Shown piece by piece: positions 44,104 through 53,387 of a stretch of 64,000 bases of DNA (positions are counted from its first letter, which is position 1; every line of letters begins with the position of its first letter). This DNA is from Hirschia litorea (GTDB lineage Bacteria > Pseudomonadota > Alphaproteobacteria > Caulobacterales > Hyphomonadaceae): the NCBI RefSeq assembly GCF_042665075.1, contig NZ_JBHTBR010000002.1, forward strand, positions 1 through 64,000, given 5' to 3'. A model generated the notes under the pieces. The model was not told the DNA's origin, made no database searches, and was given only the letters and a program-made list of their open reading frames with translations. The translations under genes and the position numbers were made by a program.

Positions 44104-45339
44104 ATGAATGAACAATCCAAGCGTTTAGCAGTGTTTGTAACCAACCGTCGCCTAGATGATATGCGTTCAGGAAGTGCTGTTTACCTACGCACGTGCATGG
44201 ATGCTGCTATACAGGCTGGTTATGAGGCACGAATTGTGTGCATTCCCGAAACAGCCATAGGGAATAAAGTTTGGTGTAAGGTTCAAAGTGAATTTTCTGA
44301 TCGTGCTGAAATTCTGTGGCCGTCTACGTTTAAGGTTGGGCAAACTTATGTGTCTACATCACCTTCAGTATGGGGGCGATTTATCTGGCGGTTAGGTGTT
44401 GCAGGACTTTCAAAGCTCAAAATGAATCTTGGCGGCTTAACTAAAGTTAGATCGTCGCTTGGGGTTGTTCCTTCAATTTCAGAGCTACAACGGACTGCAA
44501 AGATCGTAAAAGATTTAAAGCCAGAGATGGTAGTGGTTGAATATTCTTCGCTTGGTCCTCTTTTTTCTTTGCTGCCTGATGTGAAGAGCAAGATTGTGTT
44601 TCATCATGATCTATTTTCTCATCGCGCAAAAACCTTTAAAGAATCGGGCAGAGAGCCAGATCATTTTGAATTGAGCTTTGATGAAGAATTGGCGAGATTC
44701 AAGCACGCGAATGGCTTTATTTATGCGTCGAGGAATGAACTAGAAGCGGTGAAGAAACAGCGTCCTGATGCGATCCATGCGTGGCTACGTCCTATGGTCA
44801 CGACGCGTCGAGATGCGCTTAAGCCGCGTGATGAGGCGTGTGCAGTTTATGTGGGAGCAAATCATGCAGGTAATCGCGATGCGCTTGTGCACTTCCTAGA
44901 TGAAATTTGGCCGCTTGTTTTGAAGGATGTGCCATCTGCTAGATTAAAGGTTGTTGGTGATATTGGGCATGCCACGCCAAGCGCGGCTACAACAGCGAAT
45001 GTTGATGTGCTAGGACGTATCCCTGATCTTGCTGATCTTGCTGGTCCAGATGCCATTGGAATAGCATCTACACGTCTTGCGTCTGGAGTATCCATCAAAA
45101 TTGCTGAATATTTGGCTTTGGGGATGCCGGTTGTGTCTTATCCAATGGGGGTGGACGGGTTTGGTTCTGCATTGGATGCGGCGGTCTTACGTGCTGATAC
45201 GCCGCGGGAATATGCTGACCATATGATCGAATTGTTCAAATCAAAAGAGAAGCGGGCGCAATATGCAGAAGCTGCTTTTGCAACAGCTGAGACTGAATTA
45301 TCTCACGCAGGATTGGATTCGCTTTTTGTCGTGAATTAG
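44104..45339 (+). CDS. GT-B fold glycosyltransferase (GT4-like)
   Basis: A 411-residue transferase. The N-terminal domain opens with LAVFVTNRRLDDMRSGSAVYL; the donor half has AVYVGANHAGNRDALVHFL, LKVVGDIG and the C-terminal E-x7-E-like ASGVSIKIAEYLALGMPVVSY, typical of GT4. GGAGAG seven bases before ATG 44104 favours this start over ATG 44089. It has its own terminator on each side, so it forms a single-gene unit. Confidence 0.85.
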   Translation: MNEQSKRLAVFVTNRRLDDMRSGSAVYLRTCMDAAIQAGYEARIVCIPETAIGNKVWCKVQSEFSDRAEILWPSTFKVGQTYVSTSPSVWGRFIWRLGVAGLSKLKMNLGGLTKVRSSLGVVPSISELQRTAKIVKDLKPEMVVVEYSSLGPLFSLLPDVKSKIVFHHDLFSHRAKTFKESGREPDHFELSFDEELARFKHANGFIYASRNELEAVKKQRPDAIHAWLRPMVTTRRDALKPRDEACAVYVGANHAGNRDALVHFLDEIWPLVLKDVPSARLKVVGDIGHATPSAATTANVDVLGRIPDLADLAGPDAIGIASTRLASGVSIKIAEYLALGMPVVSYPMGVDGFGSALDAAVLRADTPREYADHMIELFKSKEKRAQYAEAAFATAETELSHAGLDSLFVVN

Positions 45340-45366
45340 CACGACATTCATATCAGATAACAAAGG

Positions 45367-45397
45367 CAGCCGTTTCCAATAGGAGCGGCTGTTTTTT
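45367..45397 (+). terminator. Intrinsic terminator after the GT-B gene
   Basis: Stem CAGCCG / CGGCTG extended by TCC/GGA inside, followed by T6. Confidence 0.85.
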
Positions 45398-45507
45398 GTG
45401 CGTCATGCAGTCAGATTGACTGAACAATTCAGTCAGTTCGCAGATGAGCGTAAAATAATTGAATGGGGAAGTTGTTTCACTTTATCTAGTGAAATCAATC
45501 TTCAAGA

Positions 45508-45583
<76 letters not shown>

Positions 45584-45690
45584 ACACCTTGAAGAGGTGC
45601 TGTAGTTAGTCTTTTGCGCGGCGGGACGCAAGCCCTTTTTTTAGTTTTTTTGAAAAATATTTCCGCGCAGTACAAAGACGGTGTTTTTAT

Positions 45691-46170
45691 CTAGTCAAAG
45701 AAGGACAAAATGACAGCGCTAATCACATATCCAATGATTAAGTGTCCTGAATCAATCCAAAGTAAAGTTAGGGGTTTCGCCGCATAAATATGATCGTATG
45801 CGAGTGTGGTCACCGAGAAACCTATCGCAAGTAAACAGGCGAGCCCCGCATATGACATAATTGTAGAGGCACCCGATGTTAGTTGGCGCAATATAATGGC
45901 GAGAACTGTAACTGTTATTAGGGTCGTGACGAAACCTAGCCCCATCGAAAGTCCTGGGTTTGCATCAGGGAATGCTTCATACCATGCGCTTTCCAGACGT
46001 TCGGGAGTCATTTGGCGAATCGAATCAAGGTCGGCAACGCCGCTCATAGCCAAGGTTTGCGCTGTCCATTCGGCTTGGAAGACCAGACCGTAAAATACAA
46101 ACCCCACCATATAGAAAGCGATTGTCGCCAATAGGACGCCAACTACATTTATTCCACCGATTCTTGGCAT
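45691..46170 (-). CDS. DUF1761 family membrane protein
   Basis: A 159-residue protein with four predicted helices (VVGVLLATIAFYMVGFVFYGLVF, SMGLGFVTTLITVTVLAIIL, and two near the C-terminus). The WTAQTLAMSG and DSGHLIIGYVISAVIL segments fit DUF1761. The function of the family is unknown. The ribosome site AGGAGGG before ATG 46170 is strong. It is divergent from metG. Confidence 0.88.
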   Translation of the reverse strand: MPRIGGINVVGVLLATIAFYMVGFVFYGLVFQAEWTAQTLAMSGVADLDSIRQMTPERLESAWYEAFPDANPGLSMGLGFVTTLITVTVLAIILRQLTSGASTIMSYAGLACLLAIGFSVTTLAYDHIYAAKPLTLLWIDSGHLIIGYVISAVILSFFD

Positions 46171-46315
46171 CTTTTTACCCTCCTAAGAAACCTGCTCTTT
46201 TCTTTTAGCCCTTTAGCGCGTTAAACAAGGCGCTATTGCCATTTAATGAGGTCATGCATATCTGCATTCTCTACGACCTTATTGTCACTGTACTCTATTA
46301 TGACAGAAAAGTAAT

Positions 46316-48031
46316 ATGTCACGTATTCTGATCACTTCCGCGCTTCCATATATCAATGGTGTCAAACACTTAGGTAACTTAGCTGGTTCGATGTTGCCCG
46401 CAGATGTGTATGCGCGGTTTAAAAGGCTGTTGGGTGATGATGTTTTATATATCTGTGCAACTGATGAACACGGTACACCTGCAGAATTAGCAGCTGCGAA
46501 TGCTGGCACAACCGTTCAGGAGTACTGTGACGAGCAGCATGATATTCAGAAAAAAGCTTGTGAAGGTTTTGGCTTATCGTTCGATTGGTTTGGACGTTCA
46601 TCTCGTGAGCAGAATGCAGTGCTAACTCAGCATTTCGCACAGAAGCTAGAAGAAAATGGGCTGATAGAAGAGCGCACATCTAAACAAGTGTATTCGGTCG
46701 ATGATGGCCGTTTTTTGCCGGACCGCTATGTGGAGGGGACATGCCCTCATTGTGAATACACGAAAGCTCGTGGTGACCAATGCGATAGTTGTGGGCGCTT
46801 GTTAGATCCCGTGGACCTTATTGATCCATATTCGTCCGTGTCTGGATCTAAGAATATTGAGATACGAGACACGGTGCATTTGTTTCTTCTTCAAGAAAAA
46901 ATGCAAGATACAATCCGTGCATGGGTGGATGAAGCGGAAACTTGGCCCCAATTAGCGCGTTCGATCGCTTATAAGTGGTTGGATGAAGGGTTGCAGGATC
47001 GCGCTATCACGCGCGACTTGAAGTGGGGGATTCCAGTCCTAAAGGATGGTAAGGTTCGTCCAGGATTTGAAGAAAAAGTTTTCTATGTTTGGTTTGATGC
47101 GCCAGTTGAATATATTGCAGCGACGCAAGAATGGGCGGAAGCTGGCGAGGGGCGCGATTGGGCTAGTTGGTGGCGAAAAGACAAGGGTGCAGATGATGTG
47201 TCCTATGTGCAGTTTATGGGAAAGGATAATGTTGCCTTCCACACTGTTTCGTTTCCGGTCACTATTTTTGGTTCTCAAGAGCCTTGGAAAACTGTCGATA
47301 AGCTCAAAGCGTTTAATTGGGTGACGTGGTATGGTGGTAAGTTCTCTACGAGCCAAAAGCGCGGTGTGTTTATGGATCAGGCGCTTGATCTGCTTCCGTC
47401 CGATTATTGGCGTTGGTATCTGATTGCTAATGCGCCAGAGGGATCAGATGCTGGTTTTACTTGGGAAGGCTTTCAGTCAACTGTAAATTCAGATCTTGCC
47501 AATGTGCTCGGTAACTTTGTCAACAGGATCACTAAATACACAGTTTCTAAATTTGATGGAAAATTGCCGGCTGAAGGGCAAGCTGGTGAAGCAGAAGCTT
47601 GGATCGAGAATGAGCTTAAAACACGGTTGCCAGTGTTGATGTCTCATTATGAGAATATGGAGTTCAGAAAAGCGGCAGCGGAGACGCGCGCGATTTGGGC
47701 TGCGGGCAATGAATATCTTACAAAAGCTGAGCCGTGGGTGAAATACAAGGCAGATAAAGATGCGGCAGCTGTTGGGGTTCGTTACGGCCTTAATCTGGTC
47801 GCGCTGTTTGGTATTCTTGCATTGCCGATTATACCGGACGCAGGGCGAAAAATTCTCGATGCATTGAGTGTTCCTGAGGATCGTCGTTCTTTTCAATTTG
47901 GGGATGATATTGGCGCGTTATTAAGTGCGCTTCCTGCTGGAATGGATGTTACTCCACCAGACGTTTTATTTGCAAAGATCGAAGATGGACAGGTTGCTGA
48001 ATGGACTGAGCAGTTTGGTGGCGGGGAATAA
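46316..48031 (+). CDS. metG: Methionyl-tRNA synthetase
   Basis: A 571-residue class I synthetase that charges both initiator and elongator tRNA-Met. The HIGH-type motif is VKHLGNLAGS, the zinc knuckle is CPHCEYTKARGDQCDSC (two CxxC pairs), and the KMSKS-type motif is KFSTSQKRGV, an accepted variant. There is no C-terminal EMAP-type tRNA-binding domain. Length matches alphaproteobacterial forms. The gene is flanked by exopolysaccharide genes but shows no sign of transfer. Confidence 0.96.
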   Translation: MSRILITSALPYINGVKHLGNLAGSMLPADVYARFKRLLGDDVLYICATDEHGTPAELAAANAGTTVQEYCDEQHDIQKKACEGFGLSFDWFGRSSREQNAVLTQHFAQKLEENGLIEERTSKQVYSVDDGRFLPDRYVEGTCPHCEYTKARGDQCDSCGRLLDPVDLIDPYSSVSGSKNIEIRDTVHLFLLQEKMQDTIRAWVDEAETWPQLARSIAYKWLDEGLQDRAITRDLKWGIPVLKDGKVRPGFEEKVFYVWFDAPVEYIAATQEWAEAGEGRDWASWWRKDKGADDVSYVQFMGKDNVAFHTVSFPVTIFGSQEPWKTVDKLKAFNWVTWYGGKFSTSQKRGVFMDQALDLLPSDYWRWYLIANAPEGSDAGFTWEGFQSTVNSDLANVLGNFVNRITKYTVSKFDGKLPAEGQAGEAEAWIENELKTRLPVLMSHYENMEFRKAAAETRAIWAAGNEYLTKAEPWVKYKADKDAAAVGVRYGLNLVALFGILALPIIPDAGRKILDALSVPEDRRSFQFGDDIGALLSALPAGMDVTPPDVLFAKIEDGQVAEWTEQFGGGE

Positions 48032-48113
48032 CCCCGCTTACCTAGCTAGATTGTAAGAAATTTTGGAGATATGAGGCCCATTGGATAGAAATCATCCATT
48101 ACCCATGTCATTT

Positions 48114-48926
48114 CTAATTTTGGAGTTTTTGTCTTTGTGCTTCATATAGTGCGATAGAGGTGGCGTTAGATACGTTTAGACTCTCCATCGAAGCTTGAAT
48201 GGGGATTTTGGCAAGTTGGCTGCAGGCTTTTGCTACAAGTTGACGTATTCCAGATCCTTCCGCACCCATGACGATGGCGAGTGGGGCGGTTGTATTGAAT
48301 GCTTGTGCTATATCTGTATCGGTATTTCCATCCATCCCTACAACCCACCAGCCTGCATCTGTTAGCGCATTCACAGCTCGCGAAAGATTCACAACGGCGA
48401 CTTCAGGAATAATATCTACTGCTCCAACTGCTGCCTTCGCTAATGCGCCGCCAAGTTTAGGGGAGTTGCGGGTTTGCATAATGACAGCTTTAGCGTCAAA
48501 GGCGGCCGCTGATCGGAAAATAGCGCCAACATTTTGCGGGTCTGTGACTTGATCCAGTATTATGATCGGTCCTTCACCTTGGGCTAGAATTGATTCGAAG
48601 TCCTGGCCTTCAAGTTCCCGTGCATGTAGGGCGACGCCTTGATGAACTGAATCTGGGGGCAGGAATTTATCAAGATCTTTTGGGTCTGCGAGTTGCGCGT
48701 AGTGAGGAAGATGGTCCGGGTCCAATCCTAATTTTTGTGCACCATTACGACTCAATAGAGCGCGAATTTTTTTACGCGAGCTGTTTTTTAGGGCAGAAGA
48801 CACGGCATGCACGCCCCAAATCCACACTTCACCTTCTGGAAGGTGTTGATAAGTGGAGTTTTTTTGCTTTTTTTCAAACTTTTTTGAATTGTCAGCATTT
48901 GACCAGTTGCGTGGTTTGTTCTTCAT
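48114..48926 (-). CDS. rlmB: 23S rRNA 2'-O-methyltransferase, TrmH/RlmB family
   Basis: A 270-residue SPOUT methyltransferase. An N-terminal L30e-like substrate domain (VWIWGVHAVSSALKN) is followed by the knot motifs: ILDQVTDPQNVGAIFRSAA, LAIVMGAEGSGIRQLV and MESLNVSNATSIALYEA. RlmB methylates G2251 of 23S rRNA; the exact target is assigned by similarity. ATG 48926 gives a lysine-rich N-terminus; ATG 48992 is an upstream alternative, and neither has a strong ribosome site. Confidence 0.87.
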   Translation of the reverse strand: MKNKPRNWSNADNSKKFEKKQKNSTYQHLPEGEVWIWGVHAVSSALKNSSRKKIRALLSRNGAQKLGLDPDHLPHYAQLADPKDLDKFLPPDSVHQGVALHARELEGQDFESILAQGEGPIIILDQVTDPQNVGAIFRSAAAFDAKAVIMQTRNSPKLGGALAKAAVGAVDIIPEVAVVNLSRAVNALTDAGWWVVGMDGNTDTDIAQAFNTTAPLAIVMGAEGSGIRQLVAKACSQLAKIPIQASMESLNVSNATSIALYEAQRQKLQN

Positions 48927-49030
48927 GTCTATAAAGCGCCCTTCGTAAGGTTGTTGCGAGCAGGCTTTGGAGTGTTCTGAGGTCTTCGTCAAGCACTGAT
49001 CTTACCAGCGTTACAAACGCTGTATCCCGT

Positions 49031-49115
49031 GGAGGGATGGGAGAGTGGTTAAATCCAGCGGATTGTAAATCCGCCCGCCTTGCGTACGCTGGTTCGAATC
49101 CAGCTCCCTCCACCA
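49031..49115 (+). tRNA. tRNA-Tyr (GTA)
   Basis: An 85-base tRNA with long variable arm and encoded CCA. Acceptor stem GGAGGGA / TCCCTCC; anticodon loop TTGTAAA reads GUA. It precedes a T-rich run. Confidence 0.95.
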
Positions 49116-49332
49116 TTTTTTTGTTTCGCCTAGTATTTGAGCATGCGACAGGAAAAGAGCTGATGATTCATAAGATTTCTGGTTTTTCTTCCTTCAGCTA
49201 AATTAAGCTGATTATTTCAAACATACACGCTGAAATGCCCTTGTGACATTGCTGTTATGAGCTTGCGTTCTATTTCGTCATGCTTGTGTCATGTCTCTAA
49301 ATTTTAGCTGACTGTTTCAATTAGGTATCATT

Positions 49333-50124
49333 ATGCAAAAGTTAGATAACAAACTCTGTCTCGTGACGGGCGCTGCCATGGGAATCGGTGAAAGTATTTG
49401 CCGTACATTTGCGGCTGAAGGTGCACACGTCGTTGTAACGGATGTTCTTGAAGAAAAAGGACTAGAGCTCGCGCAGGAGATAGGTGGTGAGTTTTTTAAA
49501 CTCGACGTTTCCTCGGAGCAAGATTGGTTGGCATGCGAAGATAAATATCCGCAAATTGATGTCGTGGTGAATAATGCGGGAATTACTGGCTTTGAGGAGA
49601 CTGTAAGTGCCCATGATCCTGAAAATGTGTCATTAGAAGAGTGGCGCAGAGTTCATCAAGTCAATCTCGAAGGTACCTTTTTGGGGTGTCGATATGCAAT
49701 CCGTGCAATGAAGAGAAGGGGACAAGGGTCAATCATCAATATGTCTTCTCGGTCTGGGCTGGTAGGTATTCCTGGTGCCGCAGCGTATGCTTCTTCTAAA
49801 GCAGCGATCAGAAACCATACTAAATCAGTTGCTTTGTATTGTGCGCAAAATAAATGGGAAATTCGATGTAATTCTATTCATCCCGCCGCTATTTTGACAC
49901 CGATTTGGGATGCAATGCTTGGTGATGGAGCGGATCGGGACAGTCGAGAGGCTGCAATGGTTGCATCGACACCACTGAAGCGATTCGGAAGTGTTGAAGA
50001 GGTTGCTTCTGTAGCGCTTTTGCTCGCCAGTGATGATGTAAAATACATGACTGGCACAGAGGTGAATATTGATGGCGGGTTATTGGCAGGATCCGCAGCC
50101 GCACCGGGCGCAGAAGCTGAATAG
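49333..50124 (+). CDS. Short-chain dehydrogenase/reductase
   Basis: A 263-residue classical SDR. TGAAMGIGESI (13-23) is the cofactor site, with an Asp at the end of strand beta 2 (VVVTDV) suggesting NAD preference. NNAGI, the catalytic Ser in NMSSRSG and YASSK (Tyr-Lys) are intact, as is the C-terminal GTEVNIDGG. The substrate cannot be told; similar proteins oxidise cyclic or secondary alcohols. It is monocistronic by spacing. Confidence 0.92.
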   Translation: MQKLDNKLCLVTGAAMGIGESICRTFAAEGAHVVVTDVLEEKGLELAQEIGGEFFKLDVSSEQDWLACEDKYPQIDVVVNNAGITGFEETVSAHDPENVSLEEWRRVHQVNLEGTFLGCRYAIRAMKRRGQGSIINMSSRSGLVGIPGAAAYASSKAAIRNHTKSVALYCAQNKWEIRCNSIHPAAILTPIWDAMLGDGADRDSREAAMVASTPLKRFGSVEEVASVALLLASDDVKYMTGTEVNIDGGLLAGSAAAPGAEAE

Positions 50125-50588
50125 TTCTTGGAGTGAGAAGAAGAAATGTCGATGTATTTGCTGGTTGATATCAAATATTGAATTGGCTTTTATTCGTGTG
50201 TCGGTATGATGGTGTATAAATATATTTGCATGTGAGTGCTGATGACTTTGAATCATGAGTAATCATGATTTTTTTGCTTCATGTGTAGAGCTCAGTTAGA
50301 GTTGTCGTTGAGTTGTGTGAAATAAATTCCCTTCGTTGGAGAAAAACAACATTAACTGATTGCAATTCTGTTCTGTTGGTTTATTTGTACAAAAATAGTT
50401 TCACAAATCGGGTTGGGTATCTTGATCATGTGAAATTTCTCCTCCTTTGACGGAGGAATTTGGGGTTTCCGAGTGTAGAGTAGGTGAGTGTTTTTACAGT
50501 TTTTGCAGGTCAATTTGAAAGTTGGATGTGAACTGGCGCGGTTCTTGCGAGAACCCTTGTGTAGAACACGCAAATGGGATGAATAGCT
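50125..50588 (+). promoter_or_regulatory. Upstream region of the ExoY-like gene
   Basis: 464 gene-free bases. It holds a perfect TTTGTACAAA palindrome (50384-50393), a hairpin TCCTCC-tttgac-GGAGGA (50440-50457) and, close to the gene, a sigma-54-like promoter (separate entry). TTTCAC...GTGAAA arms near 50398-50436 form a wider dyad. These could bind the activator. Confidence 0.5.
50534..50549 (+). promoter_or_regulatory. Sigma-54-like promoter before the ExoY-like gene
   Basis: CTGGCGCG-GTTC-TTGC: only the A of the -24 block differs from YTGGCACG-N4-TTGC. It is the best of the set. Predicted start near 50560, about 29 bases before GTG 50589. Confidence 0.72.
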
Positions 50589-51290
50589 GTGAAACACAAT
50601 ACAATTATAGAAGGTAGCTTCGTTGGTGGTTTGGGCGGAGTTGAGCAAAACCAGAGCAATTGGTCGAAAGCTCGTTTAAGCAAAACTAAGCGTGCGATGG
50701 ACATCGTTCTCGCTTTAGGAATGTTAGTCTTTTTATTTCCTTTATACGTATTGGTTGCGATACTCATTAAAATGAATGACGGTGGTCCAGCTCTCTTTAA
50801 GCAGCGCCGTATCGGTGTCGATGGCAAAGAATTTTACTGTTATAAATTCCGCACAATGGTGCTAAATGCTGAAGCACAGCTAAAGGCGGTTTTAGATAGT
50901 GACCCTGCAGCAGCAGCTGAGTGGCGTAAGTTTAAAAAGCTGAAAAAAGACCCACGGATTACAAGCGTTGGACGCTTTTTACGTAAGTCTAGTTTGGATG
51001 AGTTGCCGCAACTGATCAATATTCTAAAGGGTGAGATGTCAGTTATTGGTCCAAGAACCATTACGCGTGCAGAAACACCAGACTATGGTGGGATGTCAGA
51101 TTTCACTGTATACTGTAGTGTGCGCCCTGGTGTGTTAGGTTTGTGGCAGCTTAGCGGTCGAAGTGATACAGGTTTTGATAAGCGCGTTGAGCTTGATGTT
51201 AAATACGTACGTGAGTGGTCTGTATGGGGCGATATCAAGATATTGTTTATATCTGTACCGACTGTGTTGCTGGGTAAGGGTGCTTACTAA
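50589..51290 (+). CDS. Undecaprenyl-phosphate sugar phosphotransferase (ExoY/WbaP family)
   Basis: A 233-residue membrane-bound initiating transferase. One re-entrant helix (IVLALGMLVFLFPLYVLVAI) precedes the catalytic domain: GPALFKQRRIGVDGKEF, YKFRTM, DPRITSVGRFLRKSSLDELPQLINIL and GEMSVIGPR are the family hallmarks. It transfers a sugar-1-phosphate to the lipid carrier to start each repeat unit. The GTG start has GGGAT nine bases upstream. The short form, without the extra WbaP N-terminal helices, matches ExoY. Confidence 0.95.
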   Translation: MKHNTIIEGSFVGGLGGVEQNQSNWSKARLSKTKRAMDIVLALGMLVFLFPLYVLVAILIKMNDGGPALFKQRRIGVDGKEFYCYKFRTMVLNAEAQLKAVLDSDPAAAAEWRKFKKLKKDPRITSVGRFLRKSSLDELPQLINILKGEMSVIGPRTITRAETPDYGGMSDFTVYCSVRPGVLGLWQLSGRSDTGFDKRVELDVKYVREWSVWGDIKILFISVPTVLLGKGAY

Positions 51291-51336
51291 TTCTATTTGC
51301 GTGAATATAGTGAGTTAAGCGTCACTTCCAAATTAC

Positions 51337-51378
51337 AAAAAAAGCCTCAACACTATGAAATGTGTTGAGGCTTTTTTT
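51337..51378. terminator. Bidirectional intrinsic terminator
   Basis: Perfect 10-bp stem GCCTCAACAC / GTGTTGAGGC with an 8-base loop, flanked by A7 and T7. It serves the ExoY-like gene (+) and the small gene at 51400 (-). Confidence 0.93.
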
Positions 51379-51399
51379 GTGTTCGGAGTATTGTTTTTA

Positions 51400-51588
51400 C
51401 TAGAATATCGCGCGAATTGCTATGGCGATAGAGGCCCAAAATGCACCACATGTCGTAAATATGAATAGTGATGTTTTCCAAGCTGGCCAACGCTCTTCGT
51501 TGGCTTCGCAGGTGGTGGTTGGAAGCTTGTATGTCTTAAGATCAATGACGCGTGCATCGCTTGATTGTGCTGAGGCGTAGCTGTTCAT
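51400..51588 (-). CDS. Small single-pass membrane protein
   Basis: A 62-residue protein with a polar N-terminus (ASAQSSDARVIDLKTYKL) and one C-terminal helix (about 40-60, SLFIFTTCGAFWASIAIAI). It shares the terminator with the ExoY-like gene. No family recognised. Plausible from composition and position, but the ribosome site is modest. Confidence 0.6.
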   Translation of the reverse strand: MNSYASAQSSDARVIDLKTYKLPTTTCEANEERWPAWKTSLFIFTTCGAFWASIAIAIRAIF

Positions 51589-51784
51589 AAGAGTTCACCA
51601 GTTTAGAATATTATGATGAACCAATCATATCGATAGGACTCACAAGAGAGTCTTAATATTATATATTCAATTTTGGGGAATGCTTTGGTTTCAAAGCCTA
51701 CTTAGAAGAAACTTGAAGTTTTTTTAAGGCTGATGCAGCTTTGTCAGAGGTTTCCAGATGCTTTTTTTGATCAGTTCTAGCTGA

Positions 51785-52774
51785 TCAAGAAAATTTTTGT
51801 GTATCAAGCTTTTTTTTGTGCTTGAACAATCTGTAATGCAAAGTAAGCGCCAAGTTTGAAAATAAAAACACAATATTATCGGGTGAGGTGGTTAGGCATG
51901 AAAGGAAATCGCCTATATTACCATGTTTTATCGCGTGGATCATTTTGGCCCAGCGATATTTTCTAGATGCGTTAGTGCGCGCCAATTTGTTTAAGTGTCT
52001 TGCTTCCTTTGACAGATTTGGCAAATCTCGGTGCGTGCGTATGCTATTGTAAAAATGCATAAGCTCTGAATGCCCGTGACAGCCACTTAACGAGTTTGCG
52101 CGTCGTATAGCGACGTAGCCCTGCGGCGATGTGAGGCCGGCTTTGGCACCGTTTGCGAGGAGGCGTACGTAGAGATCGTAGTCTTCTCCTAGGCGCATTT
52201 TCTCATCATACTGTAAATGGGCTTCATCCAAGCTTGTTTTGCGAATGATCGGCTTTAAAAAACCTAGTTCGCGTCTTGATTTTCCCTTCTGGGGAAGGTT
52301 TCCAGCAATGAAGGTTTCCAAGGATAGGTCTGAGACCTTATCCGTTGGTTCAATATTGAGCATTGGAGAGATGTTCTCCGGATTATCGCCTTCTTCCAAT
52401 AGCCATAAGTCATCTGCTAAAATATCGTAATCGTTTCCGGCAAGCGAAAGCAGCTTATCTATTCGGCCTTCCATAAGGTAATCGTCTGCATCTAAGACTG
52501 TGAACCATTGCGCCGTTGTGTTTTTTAGAGCTAAGTTTCTTGCAGCGGAGGGGCCGCTGTTTTTCGGCAATTTTAGAACAAGTAGCCGGCCTGAATTATC
52601 TTCGGCTAAAAGTGCAGCTTCGTATGTGTTGTCTTGTGAGGCGTCATCTACAACAATAACTTGAGATACAGACTTTTGTATTAAGGCAGAGCGAACAGCT
52701 TTTTCTATAGTATTGCTTGCGTTGTATGCAGCAATCACAATAGCAACTGTGTCATTATTGGTCGATTTAGACAT
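51785..52774 (-). CDS. Family 2 glycosyltransferase, paralogue of 38898
   Basis: A 329-residue GT-A transferase: VAIVIAAYNASNTIEKAVRSAL, VIVVDDASQDNT, GPSAARNLALK and FTVLDADDYLMEGR (metal DxD about 95) in order, and GEDYDLYVRLL. It shares layout with the ExoO-like gene at 38898, so they may add successive sugars of the same unit. No sigma-54-like site was found upstream, unlike its partners. Confidence 0.9.
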   Translation of the reverse strand: MSKSTNNDTVAIVIAAYNASNTIEKAVRSALIQKSVSQVIVVDDASQDNTYEAALLAEDNSGRLLVLKLPKNSGPSAARNLALKNTTAQWFTVLDADDYLMEGRIDKLLSLAGNDYDILADDLWLLEEGDNPENISPMLNIEPTDKVSDLSLETFIAGNLPQKGKSRRELGFLKPIIRKTSLDEAHLQYDEKMRLGEDYDLYVRLLANGAKAGLTSPQGYVAIRRANSLSGCHGHSELMHFYNSIRTHRDLPNLSKEARHLNKLARTNASRKYRWAKMIHAIKHGNIGDFLSCLTTSPDNIVFLFSNLALTLHYRLFKHKKKLDTQKFS

Positions 52775-53158
52775 TAACTCACCCGTAAAGTCTGTTTTTA
52801 TTCTTTGTACACAGTAAAGAGGCTGTTGCCTAAGTTATTTAATGTGAATTCTGAAACTGCTTATATCAAAATAATGCTGGAATTATAATGCTCTTAGCGC
52901 GAGTGTTTATAAAACACTGTTAAACTAATCTGGTGATATCACTGCATTGATGCACACATAAAAATAAAGCCCCATTAAAATACAACGTGCCGCTGTGGAT
53001 CACTTTGTTCTGTATTGTATAAAATGTAGCAATTATTGCACCATAACATCGCGAAAACACTCATGTTTTGCAAAATTCAAATATGCAAAAAATCAAATTT
53101 TGCGCCAATATTCCAAAATAGATAATGATATTATGGGAATGGATTTAACAGAGATATA
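52775..53158. other. Gene-free stretch between a transferase gene and tRNA-Gly
   Basis: 384 AT-rich bases. It must hold the promoter of the minus-strand transferase gene, but I see no recognisable element, hairpin or small gene. Short dyads such as GTGATATCAC (near 52931) occur. Confidence 0.5.
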
Positions 53159-53232
53159 TGGAGCGGGTACACGGAATCGAACCGAGGTACATAGCTTGGA
53201 AGGCTAGTGCATTACCATTATGCTATACCCGC
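53159..53232 (-). tRNA. tRNA-Gly (TCC)
   Basis: A 74-base minus-strand tRNA with encoded CCA. Acceptor stem GCGGGTA / TACCCGC, anticodon loop CTTCCAA reading UCC, T-loop GTTCGATTC. Confidence 0.95.
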
Positions 53233-53330
53233 TCAAATATGAGAGAGGGACTGTTAGCGCATTTATTAGGGGTTCGTCCATAGTAAAATGGACTTCTTTG
53301 AGAAAAAAATGAAATTTTGGAGCTAAATAT

Positions 53331-53367
53331 AAAAAAGGCGTATTGGTAGAGCTCCAATACGCCTTTT
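53331..53367 (-). terminator. Intrinsic terminator of the Wza-like gene
   Basis: Perfect stem AAAAGGCGTATTGG / CCAATACGCCTTTT around a 6-7 base loop, with six T on the minus strand, 20 bases beyond the Wza-like stop. Confidence 0.92.
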
Positions 53368-53387
53368 AGAACCAATTTTTGGCTAGC

